Shown here: positions 53,282-63,092 of the stretch, one piece after another
Numbering within the stretch: the stretch's first letter is position 1
How the letters are laid out: each line of letters starts with the position of its first letter
NCBI GenBank assembly: GCA_004835665.1
Contig: RBKR01000003.1
Location: 558,001-622,000, forward strand
From: Phoma sp. XZ068
Lineage: Eukaryota > Ascomycota > Dothideomycetes > Pleosporales > Didymellaceae
Length of the DNA: 64,000 nucleotides
Direction of reading: 5' to 3'
Position numbers and translations under genes: made by a program
The notes under the pieces: generated by a model
Databases searched by the model: none
Told to the model about the DNA's origin: nothing
What the model saw: only the letters and a program-made list of their open reading frames with translations

Positions 53282-55085
53282 CTACTGGTTGAGGGACTGT
53301 AGCGTATTCCTGTCCCAGCCGCCGAACTCTTCTTCGGGTGTTGTTGTACTGAGTCTCTCCGTGACTGGCATATGGTATCGGTTTAGGAACTGAGCCGTCC
53401 AGTCGTCCATACTGAAGGATTCTCCAGGTTCTGCATTCAGCAGACACGTCCTGTGGAAGGCTCTCAACCTCATCATCGAATGTTCCAAGCTAGGCCAATA
53501 CTCCTGCAATTGAAGGAGCATGGTGAAATTCTGCTCGAGCAACTTCTTAGCCATTGTCAGTCGCTCCGTATCCGTGTCGAAAAGCAAGCTATGAAGAAGG
53601 ATCGACGAAGCCACAACGAGTAGATGACCGTTCACTGGCGACCAGAGGCACTCTGTCCCTTTTTGACTATTAGCTGTCCAGAAGATCTCGCTCATGGTGA
53701 CAGCATGTGCCTTGCATCGTGCTGCGCATGTTTCACGATCTCGAGCTGTTGTTGATTCTGGGTCGAGTCTGGAGTCTGTTTGCAGGTACTGGTAGTACAG
53801 AAGCTGGAACTGAAAGTGATACAGAATGTGTAGAACGTTGAGCTCACGAAACATGCCGTCTTCCTTGTGACGTGCAATGTTCACGGGTAGGTAATGCAGT
53901 CCGTGTGGCAATGCCCGATGCCAACTGAGGAGCTCGTTGGCGATTTCTTCAACGCGCCCAGGACGTTCGCAGGGATGCTCATTCTGATCGCACAAGACGT
54001 AATTTAGATGCATAACTCGGCTGTGGATCTCCGAAAGAGGCAGTAATGTGCTCCAGAGCCCATTGCGATTCGCCTCGAGATTGGATGGTGTATCGCCATG
54101 AGGACTGTCAAAGGACATATGGCTCCGCAGCCGGAGGAACGCTTTCTCTTCCATGATCTTCGGTATTTCGGAGTCAACCCGAAGTTGACGAGGGTATTGT
54201 GCTCGCGCCGCGTGCCACACGTCCATCATCCAGACCTGCCAATATACTACTCCAGTTAGTCGAGCGAGTGCATGTTATGCTAAAGGCCTGCACTTACAAC
54301 GAACTTGGATCTCAAATGAGATTGCATCTGGACAGTTTTTGTCCGGCAAATGCATTCTCTGTACCATACGAATAGCCTGGGCGGAGAGTAGATCTTCTTT
54401 TGCAGTCTCTCCTTCGCAAAAGCAAGCCATCCCAAGTAAAATCGTGCCTTGTAGGGCAGAGATGCTGATGTCTTCAGCTCGGCTGTAGAAGGCATTCAGT
54501 GCCTTATCTAGCCAACAGCGACCTCGTTCCCCACGCGGAATCGATGCGAAACAGGCATGATCAGAAAAACTGGCGACATTCAAGTGTCAGTAAACATAAC
54601 GAAAGTTGTCACGGTCAAATCAGACTCACCGAGAGACGAGCGCAGCCATCCCCCAGACAAGGAAGTCTGATGCTTGGCCGGCATGGAATTCGGCTACGAA
54701 TGTAGGCGGATGAAAGAGAGTGTGCTGCTTATTATGAATGAGGTCAAAATAGAGCGCAACAAGCTCAGTGCATAGCTCGTGGTCTGGATCATCGTAAGGA
54801 GAAAGTGGCGAGTTTCCAGAGCCTTTCCGCAGACCAGGCGATAGAGAGCTGCTCTGCTGCACAGGTAACAGGGTTCGCTGTGAACCGCGCTGTTTGTCTG
54901 TTGTGTTCCCACTTTGGCCACTCAAGCTGCATTGAACGTTCTTGGTGCTGCACTCTTTGCATGAGTTGAGAGATGGAACGAACGTACATCGCCTTTTGCG
55001 AGAACTATACGACTTAGTGAAGAGGAAAAGATGAGGCAGTAGCAATGTGTTACCGGCAGAATGTACATGAGGTGACAATGCGCAT
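53282..55085 (-). CDS. Zn2Cys6 fungal transcription factor (548 aa, 4 exons)
   Basis: Exons are 55085-55054, 55004-54630, 54569-54298 and 54249-53282; introns are 49, 60 and 48 nt with correct phases. The 32-nt first exon carries the first two zinc cysteines. After splicing the N-terminus reads SCTFCRSRKRRCTFVPSL, then NSCKECSTKNVQC, i.e. a complete Cx2Cx6Cx8Cx2Cx6C cluster. The middle region is the fungal-specific TF domain: ALYFDLIHNKQHTLFHPPTF, then FLVWGMAALVSRFSDHACFA, ISALQGTILLGMACFCEGE, AIRMVQRMHL and VYWQVWMMDVWHAA. Such regulators bind CGG-type half sites as dimers. The gene lies next to an MFS sugar permease and a GH127 glycosidase, so it may control them; that is inference from position. 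Confidence 0.9.
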
Positions 55086-55647
55086 CCTGATAAGCAACAC
55101 GTCTCATGTAGTTGCGACGCGCCTGGGCAGGGCCGTTTGCTAGAGGAGGGATTTCATCCGCGCGCTAAGACCGGTAAAAGGATCAATTGAAGATGGAATT
55201 TCAGTTTTGAAGTGCGAGATGGTCTTGCGTGTGCGTCGTTGCCAATCGAGGCAGGTTCAACTAGCCCCTTGCGTTGACCGTGCGGGGTCGCGCTCGTATA
55301 ACGCATTGGCTGTCGTAGCGCACTTTTGAACCATCGGACGACAATGCCGTGCTGCAAAACGGGCAACAAAAGAAACAGTGTTCTAGTTGAAGTGTGGAGC
55401 AGGTGCAAAAAAAGAGTCGGGTCTGGTCTGAGTCTGCGATCCACAAACATGTTATGCTGCATTGCACTCATACACTACGGTAGTTCGACCTCTTACAACG
55501 CCACGCTGACGAAATTATTCAAAACAAGTAGCTATTTACACGATTTTCGTCTTGCACTTAAGTCACAGTTGGTTTCTTAATTTCTCCAAAGCGTGGCACG
55601 GCGCAACATCACAAGCTGCCCCCTGCGAATCAGAACCCAAGCTTGCA
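55086..55647. other. Intergenic, 0.56 kb
   Basis: Promoter side of the Zn2Cys6 gene and 3' end of the sugar permease gene. Nothing else recognised. Confidence 0.5.
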
Positions 55648-57358
55648 CTACTTCTCCTCCGCAGCTGCGACATGTGCAGGCGCATCAACGAATTGTCTCG
55701 CCGGAACCTCGCGCTGGAAAAGATCATCCTGCAAGCTAAGTTAGCGAATGAAGGCCTGCAGGTCAGTCAACCTACCAGTTCGCCGTAAGTGCGGCCTTTC
55801 ATCTCAGGGAATCGGAAGAATGTCCAGATGAGCGTTGCAAAGGCAATTCCAAACCAAATGTAGCCACCTTTCCCTCCAAGGCCCCAGGCAGTAGGATTGA
55901 TGATGGCTGGGTTCAGCCAAGAGCCACCGAAGTTGAATAGATTCAAGAAGATTCGAGCTATGGCGACTGTCTTGTTGCGGTGTCTTGAAGATGGTGTCTC
56001 GCCAACCACAACGTACGCGACCGGACCTAGACATGCGTTGTACACGAACATGTATGCCATCATCAACGCTCCTGTTGCCCAGATCGGACCTTTGTTGTTG
56101 TTGGTCGGAACACTTCCAAGTATGCCTACAAGCAGCAGGATGATGCAGGTGATGGTGAGACCCCAAAGATAGAGAGTGCGTCGTCCAAAGCGATGCATCA
56201 GTGCCCAAGAGGTAAGGACGCCGAGAAAACCCAGCGCGTTCTGGCCAAGACCAAGATTGTAAGCAGCATCAGAATTCAAGCCAGCGACAGATAAGAAGTA
56301 GACAGCCTGGCTTGTGAACCCAGTGCCTGCAAGAAAGGGCACAGCTCCAGCAACACATGTGATCTCTGTTCGGCGTAGACTGACTCCTCGGATGCAATCG
56401 CGGTATCGAGCACCTTGGTCGACGTGCTCTTCTTGGTTGATAGTGTGACGGATCATAGCCAAGACAGCGTCAACGTCATAATTCTTGTTCTTTTTCGATG
56501 TCAGGCTCAGGAGTGCCTTGCGTGCATCGTCGACCCGATTCTTGCGAACAAGCCACCAGGGGCTGAAGCAAATTGTCAGCATACTGTCTCTTTACTCGGA
56601 TATGGTTCGTACCTGTCAGGCGCGAAGCTAACGCCAATGATAATCGGAACGGGCCACATCCATTGCAAGGCAAATGGAATGCGATAGGCCCACTCATCTG
56701 CCCTGTTGACCGTCCCGCGCAGGACTCCTGTAGAGATGAACCCGCCGATGACCCAACACAAGTTGACATAAGAAGTGACGTACGCCCTAAGAGCAACTGG
56801 GCTAACCTCAGCGGCGTAGGTTGTTGTCAGTGTCTGAATGATACCCCACGGTATTCCAAGGAGACCTTCGCCGACGACGAGGAGAATTATCGAGGGTGCA
56901 AAGAAAATGATGAAAATGAAGCAGGTGATTGAAACAAGGGCACCTTGCATAGTCCTCTTGTAACCGATCCTTTCAATGACTATACCGCTGAGCCAATAGC
57001 CAAATATCGAACCTGCTTGAACAGCAGCAGTCAAGGCGGACTGGTATCTGTTGTCCAGCTGGTGCGAACCGTCTGGACGAGCGCGACCGTATTTTCGTTG
57101 GAAGGCTGGTTGGGCGAAGAGAGAGGGTACCAAACCAACTTGGTATCCTTCCATAATGATAGCCATGCTGAGGATCACACAGTAGAGAACAGACTTGGGG
57201 TATAGTCTGACAGCTTCACGCAAGCTCATAGCGTGTTCGATGTCGGTATTCGCTTGAGCTCGCGCTTTGAGCGCTGCAGCATCTTCGTCGACTTCCATGG
57301 GCTGCTGCTCAGAGTCAATCACTTCAAGGTGAGATTCCTCCAGAGTTTTGTCAGGCAT
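55648..57358 (-). CDS. MFS sugar transporter, maltose-permease-like (537 aa, 3 exons)
   Basis: Exons are 57358-56613, 56562-55776 and 55728-55648; introns are 50 nt (GTACGA...TGCTGAC...TTCAG) and 47 nt (GTAGGT...GCTAAC...TGCAG). The first ATG is at 57358. TM1 is followed by MEGYQVGLVPSLFAQPAFQR, characteristic of the maltose/alpha-glucoside group of fungal sugar porters. Further signatures are ERIGYKRTMQG, PDSPWWLVRKNRVDDARKAL (the PESPRWL motif after TM6) and HRFGRRTLYLWG. The last exon gives the usual TYGELDDLFQREVPARQF tail; without it the frame ends soon after GELVG. It probably imports an oligosaccharide by proton symport at the plasma membrane. It is divergent from the GH127 gene. Confidence 0.92.
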
Positions 57359-58274
57359 GGCGATTCCTTTTGAATGTGACAAGTGCGGTTAACGACTGCG
57401 ATGGGGTGTGCGATAAAATCAAGATATTGATAGGCAGGGCGGATACCGACATTCCTGGCCAACGATTTTCAGAATGCTTTATAGTCGCGACTGTTGGAGA
57501 TCTCTCAAAGATGGTCGTCAAGCCTCGCGTCGTCAAGTAGAATAAGATCGGGTGGAGTGTCACTCTTCATCGCCAAGTGACTGTGAATGAAGGCTGGTTC
57601 CCCACAAGGCGGTATTTCAAGCCGTTGTTCGGCCCAGTCTCCGATGGTGTTGGGTCAGCGACGTCGCGTGTAGTAAAACGTCGCATGCGGTCGACAAGCA
57701 ATGGAGAAGGGATGCTTTCGGACTGTGCTGGGAAAGAGCATGACTAATGGTGCGCTAGACAATCCACCAATAAAGGGGGTACAAAGCCGACAACTACCCC
57801 AGGTTCTGGCGAGTCAAACTTGCTTAATCCGCATAACAGCACTTTACACTCTGCGATCTAGCAATTGTCATCTTCTTCGCGGACAGGAATAACGTTTCGT
57901 GCAGCCGGTACTGGGCTTCGTCGGCATAGATCAGACTGGGCCTATTTTGGTGGCTGGAATTGGTTCTCCGACGAGACGGGGTTGACTTTGCGGTAACTAA
58001 CACATCTCATTGGACGCGCCTCCGCATTTTATCGCCTCTCCGCCTGGTACTGTGCCCTGGACTCTCACATTGGTTTTGATGTGGGGCGAATATGTATAAC
58101 TCAGGTGGAGATATCAGCGTACACTCCGGCGGAGATCATCGAGCTTTCCCAGCAATGATAAGCAGGGTTGATTTGCAATAGCTTTCCAATTGTTCCATAA
58201 GTATGGTTCTCTCCTGCCTCTCGCGCACTTAGAACTTACTTCGCTATTGTTTCAGTTCTCATTCCTCCTTCGTT
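57359..58274. promoter_or_regulatory. Shared divergent promoter, sugar permease / GH127
   Basis: 916 bp between divergent starts. Contains the everted zinc-cluster-type site CTCCGGCGGAG at 58124-58134 and a TATGTATAA element near 58091. CreA-type hexamers occur at about chance frequency. Confidence 0.55.
58124..58134. promoter_or_regulatory. Palindromic CTCCGGCGGAG, possible Zn2Cys6 site
   Basis: An 11-bp perfect inverted repeat with CCG and CGG half sites everted around one base, 140 bp upstream of the GH127 ATG. A plausible target for a binuclear cluster regulator such as the one at 53.3-55.1 kb; not proven. Confidence 0.4.
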
Positions 58275-60400
58275 ATGGCGTATCCTCAAGAAGCTTTTAA
58301 ATCGACGAAGGTCGAGATTGCATCGCTGCTCGGCCAGCGTCGCGCTGCGGCCTCCGCGAATATGATCACATACCAACTTCAGACACTCAAAGACACCGGC
58401 CGTTACGACGCGTTCAATCTGAAATGGCAGCCCGTGTATGACAAAGTGCCTGAAGTCTGGCCGATCGCAGATCATCTTTTCTGGGACTCCGACATTGGCA
58501 AATGGATTGAAGGCGCATGCTACTTTCTTGAAGGACAATCGAGCCCTGATCCAGCCATTGATGGTGCTATCAAGGAGCTCGTCGAGATGATGCGAAGCGC
58601 GCAGGAACCAGATGGGTACCTCAATATTCATTATCAGGTTGTCGACCCAGGGCATCGTTTCACAAACTTGCGAGACATGCATGAGCTCTACAACCTAGGC
58701 CATCTTATCGAAGGCGCTTTAGCGCACAACCAATACTACGGCAACGATCTCTTTCTTGAGCCCATTCTGAAGTATGTCGCATTGATCCACGACATTATCG
58801 GCCCTAAAGATGGACAATTACATGGCTATCCCGGACATCCCGAACTTGAGCTCGCACTCATGCGCCTGTACCATCGCACAAAAGACCAGAAGAGTTTCGA
58901 ACTAGCCCAGTACTTTGTCAACGAACGAGGTAACCCGACTGGAGTGGACGGAAGAGACTTCTACACTGTCGAGGCTGAGAAGCGGAGCGAGAGGCTGGAC
59001 TGGCAACCGGTTTGGTATCCGGCCCCAAGATCACACTGGTACCAACAAGCACACACTACCATTGCCAAACAAGAAACAGTTGAAGGTCATAGTGTGCGAG
59101 CAATGTACCTGCTCACAGCAGTCGCCGATTTAGTTCGAGTTGGTTCAGCCTCAGCAGACTTGAAAGAAGCTGTGTATAGGTTATGGAACAACATGGTGGA
59201 GAAGAAGATGTATGTGACCGGAGGTATCGGTTCCATGAAACAATGGGAAGGGTTTGGGCAGGACTATTTTCTTCCCCAGGGCACCGACGAAGGTGGATGT
59301 TACGCGGAGACATGCGCTGCCATTGGTGTAATGATGCTAGCACAACGGACGCTTCAGGTGAGCTGGTCATCTCGCCCTGCCATGTCAAACTATACACTGA
59401 CTAACTCTAGTACGACCTGAACAACAAGTATGGAGACATAATGGAGCTCTGCTTGTATAACGCAGTGTTCACTGCGATGTCTGTTGATTGCAAGCAATTC
59501 ACATACGTTAACCAGCTAGCATCAAGCGAAAAGAATCCCTCTGAGAGACATGGATGGTTCACAGTATGCTGCTGCCCGCCGAACGTCTTGCGTCTTCTGG
59601 GCATGATTGGCGGATATTTCTGGAACGTCTCAAATAGGGACGAGAGCGATGTCACTCAGATTGACGTACATCTCTATGCACCTGCGACTCTTGACTTTGA
59701 GACAGATGCTGGTCCAGCAAGCTTGAAGCAAGATTGTGACTGGCCAAGGGATGGCACAATCAACTTCTCGTTGACCAGTGCGAGTAAGAACGTCAAGCTC
59801 AAGCTTCGCATTCCTCGTTGGGCGACAAGTTGGGAGGTGAGTTCCATGCATCTAAGTATCTTGAGCTCGAACTGACAAGCATATTAGATATCTCCGGCTC
59901 TTCCTAAGGTTGATGTCACAAATGGTTATCTTGAAGTGCCAGCGGACTACTTAGCTGCTCATCCGAACTTCACACTCTCGATCGATCTTAAGCCGCGCTT
60001 AATCACTCCACACCCCCTCTCGAACCAACAAACTTTCACAATTTCCCGAGGCCCGGTCGTATACTGTGTTGAAGACGTCGACAATGCATGGGTTACAGAT
60101 CACTTTCGATCGACATACCTCGATCCTGATTGTCTGACCAAGAATGTGGTTACCGAGAATACAATTGCAGACCCGAGTCTGCCTGATGAGAAGTACGTGA
60201 GTATCACAGTCAGCAAGGCAGCCTATGTACTGGACCTTGACCAGCTCCACGCGGATGCTTCGATTGAGAACGAGGACCTGCGTCGGGTTATTGGCGCTGC
60301 TAAGGTCATTGATGAGCTCAAGTTCGTGCCTTACTATTACCGCGCGAACCGGGGAGGTCGTGGAATGGCACGTGTTGGATTGAAGCAATGGATCTGGTGA
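58275..60400 (+). CDS. GH127 beta-L-arabinofuranosidase-like hydrolase (673 aa, 3 exons)
   Basis: Exons are 58275-59357, 59411-59836 and 59888-60400; introns are 53 and 51 nt with GTGAGC/GTGAGT donors. There is no signal peptide, so the enzyme should be intracellular. The (alpha/alpha)6 barrel contains WEGACYF-like and DGYLNIHY segments. Catalytic zinc and nucleophile residues are all present: GCYAETCAAIG gives Glu345 and Cys347, and VCCCPPN gives Cys415-Cys416. In the characterised bifidobacterial HypBA1 the equivalent Glu and three Cys hold zinc, and one Cys is the nucleophile. GH127 enzymes release beta-linked L-arabinofuranose from plant glycans such as extensin-type chains. The beta-sandwich C-terminus ends at Trp-Ile-Trp. 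The neighbouring permease would supply the substrate (inference). Confidence 0.93.
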
Positions 60401-60519
60401 CCGCCTAGTATATATGCAACGACGGCTGCATGTTTACTCCGACAACAATTTTACATTAGGACCTGTCTCATGATATCTAGATTCTATTTATTAAATATTC
60501 TAAAAGGGGCCTCCGTTGC

Positions 60520-62295
60520 TTAATGTGAAGCTTGCAACAACCAAGGAACAGCCAGCTTAATATTGCCTTCAACGCTGACAGCAACACCCTGCTCTTCAAG
60601 ATCGGCAGGCACCATAGTAGATGGTCCCAATCCGATTCTGACCAATTTGACTCTGCCATCACCCTTCCGGGCAAGGTCTTCGTTGGGCCATCTCAAAACA
60701 CTCGGTGTATTCATGCCAACACCCAACTCGAGAATGACAGTCTCTTTCTCGCTGTTTACTATCTCACGTCGAAATCTCTGCCACCTCGCCTCGCCCTCCT
60801 TAAAAGGTCCTTCATTGAACCAGCTGCCACCTCTTACACACAACATCATTTCGCCTCCGCAGTTTATACACCTTGGCACTTTTGAAGGATCTGTAAGTCT
60901 CTGCATCTTCGGATCTAGGAAAGGGAGCGCAGCTTCGTAGAACGGCCCCGTATCAAACGTCGAATCAGGACGGCACTTCGCCAAACATTGCAAAACGGAG
61001 TACCTGCCTTGCGGTGTCGAAAGTCTTTCTTCGTCCCATCCGTTTGCAAGGAATAGACCATCAGCATTGCTCGTCCGCACATGGACGGCTTTGCCCGATG
61101 CTTTGAGCCAAGGGATAAGGTTCTGATACAGATCCCATCTCGGCCACGAGCGCACCATCTGTATATTGGTGAAATAATATGCCCACTTGTCTTCTTCGGA
61201 GGGGAATTCGAAGCCTATGGCGCTATACAATGTGGTTAGACCCACGTTGATAAATGTGGGAAAGTGCTTTCTGAAGAGCAATTTGGAAGTGTAGTCCAAC
61301 CCGTCTGCAGCTGAAAACCCTGCTCCTGCTGAGATGACTATTGTATCGGCTGATTCAAGCCACTTCCTGGCAGTGGCTAGGGTGTGGCCTTCCAATGTTA
61401 ATGGACCCGCTGGTGGTGTCTGCAAGTCCTGCAACTGCCAGGGCTCTTGTACCTTTGAGAGGAGATCGTTGTAGACGTTGTAATCACCTTCGGCGAAGGT
61501 GACGAATATGACTTCCGTGATCGATGTGGCTTCATTATGTGTAATCCAAGCAGCTACGGTGTCAGTTGCGATCTTCGCTGCGAGGTTCGTAGGGAAAGCA
61601 AATAGCCCAGTTGATATGCCGCAAAGCGCAACGCGTTTCGAGCCATCCTCGTTTGCTGCAAGTCCTTCTGCTTGCTCCAGGACAGAAATGTAACATTGAC
61701 GGAGTTGCTGAATTTCCTCACGTGTCGGATTCGTGCCTTGGTCAAGTTGTGGTCCTACGGTATGTATAACGTACGGCGAAGGAAGGCAGTAGCCCTTCGT
61801 TACGACCGCCTCGCCGACTGGCAGATCGCTGCCTCTAGCCTCCATGATGTCGGAACATTCTTGCCGTAACCTAGGGCCAGCGAATGAATGTATGACATTG
61901 TCTATGCACTTGTGGGTTGGCTGGAAGCATCCCAGCATCTGGGAGTTGGCTGCGTTCGTAATGGCTGTAACATCGCTTGCTAATAATGTGATATCTCCTT
62001 GCCACAGCTTCAGATGTACGCTGGGCTTTCCAGGTCGGCTCAAGGTCGTTTTGAGAGGTATTGAGGAACCTCGATATAGTATTCGTTGGCTCTGACAATG
62101 TGTCAACAGACTGTCAATATCCTTGACTAGGTCTTCTGGTAACGAGGGCTGCGGTGGACGTATGCACAGTAATTGCTTTAGGAGGTGGAGCTGTTCCCAA
62201 GATTCGTAATGGGAGAGATGCTGCTCAATATGCCGGGCTTGCTTATTCCTCGATTCGCGAATGAGGCTGAGCACTGTACGTTGGAGACGAGACAT
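60520..62295 (-). CDS. Macrodomain-SirTM fusion: ADP-ribosylhydrolase plus sirtuin ADP-ribosyltransferase (591 aa)
   Basis: Single exon; the frame extends to 62349 but the first ATG is at 62295. About 95 helical residues lead to a macrodomain (about 97-285): WQGDITLLASDVTAITNAAN, then GCFQPTHKCIDNVIH, in which Cys123, His128 and Cys130 match the zinc-dependent macrodomain class, then PYVIHTVGP and GISTGLFAFP. A class M sirtuin follows (about 302-580): AGAGFSAADGLDY (NAD loop), TSNADGLFLANGW, and PQGRY with Gln429 where classical sirtuins have the catalytic His. Zinc cysteines are LQCLAKC and CINCGG. In bacteria, separate SirTM and macrodomain proteins add and remove ADP-ribose on a lipoylated GcvH-like protein, linked to oxidative stress. 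Fungal fusions of the two are known; their substrate is unclear. The 3' end is convergent with GH127. Confidence 0.93.
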   Translation of the reverse strand: MSRLQRTVLSLIRESRNKQARHIEQHLSHYESWEQLHLLKQLLCIRPPQPSLPEDLVKDIDSLLTHCQSQRILYRGSSIPLKTTLSRPGKPSVHLKLWQGDITLLASDVTAITNAANSQMLGCFQPTHKCIDNVIHSFAGPRLRQECSDIMEARGSDLPVGEAVVTKGYCLPSPYVIHTVGPQLDQGTNPTREEIQQLRQCYISVLEQAEGLAANEDGSKRVALCGISTGLFAFPTNLAAKIATDTVAAWITHNEATSITEVIFVTFAEGDYNVYNDLLSKVQEPWQLQDLQTPPAGPLTLEGHTLATARKWLESADTIVISAGAGFSAADGLDYTSKLLFRKHFPTFINVGLTTLYSAIGFEFPSEEDKWAYYFTNIQMVRSWPRWDLYQNLIPWLKASGKAVHVRTSNADGLFLANGWDEERLSTPQGRYSVLQCLAKCRPDSTFDTGPFYEAALPFLDPKMQRLTDPSKVPRCINCGGEMMLCVRGGSWFNEGPFKEGEARWQRFRREIVNSEKETVILELGVGMNTPSVLRWPNEDLARKGDGRVKLVRIGLGPSTMVPADLEEQGVAVSVEGNIKLAVPWLLQASH

Positions 62296-63092
62296 GGCGC
62301 AAACAGGGGTAGTGCAGAACGATGTTGTATTTCTCAAGATACACCTCAATCCTGTTATACTTGCCTATAATGATTTGATGAACGCGTGCTTTGAAAGCTC
62401 GTCTTACTAAAGTGCAAAACCTGGGAGCGGAATTGCGCCGCATCTCTAACATTCGAGTTCATAACACTTCTAATCACAACATTTGATCCGAGCATCAATC
62501 TCGAAACTGCCAGATGACGCGACATCGCGCGCACCACAAGCTGTAGACACCCGAAATTAGTACTATTGAAGGCATTGCAGCAGAGGTCCGGTACGCCCAA
62601 AAGCGACCTCGTCGCCAGCGGTGTGGTGCGGTATCGACGTCCTCAAAGACGTCCTTCGACGATACAAATAACTTCTTGAAACCTCGGGATCGTGACTATG
62701 TATTGAGTAGTTGCCGTACCCGGTCATTTTCTTTCAAGGTTGAACGATGTTGGCAGGAGAGCCTCCATCCGGCCTGCGGCGACGCGTCCTGCTGACTCGC
62801 TTGTCCCTGCACTTCGCCTCGACACGCTGTTTCTCCTCCTGGCGCGCTCATTCGACGCGCGCTGACACGAAGAAACATGTCACGCGGGGAGCGCCTTTGA
62901 GTGCCCAAGCTGGCTTCGATTGGCGATGTTTGGGCGCTTCACAGCCCCTCGGCCACGACGAGCGCCACAACAGCAGCGCAGTGCATGCGACGCTCGTAAC
63001 TCGGCCTGACGGCACACCCGCGCTGACGAGCAAGTGCGAGCTTTGACTTCGCTCTCTTCATCGCAGTTCAACCACCGTCACAGAAGTATGCG
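62296..63092. promoter_or_regulatory. Divergent region, macro-SirTM gene / right-edge gene
   Basis: 0.8 kb with both promoters. A 99-aa frame at 62747-63046 has no domain and a biased composition; treated as noncoding leader. Confidence 0.4.

Noticed and set aside
57359..58274. CreA-like SYGGRG hexamers (for example near 57552, 57600, 57797, 58081, 58105)
   Set aside because: About five in 916 bp is close to the roughly 3-4 expected by chance on two strands at even base composition, so they give no evidence of glucose repression.
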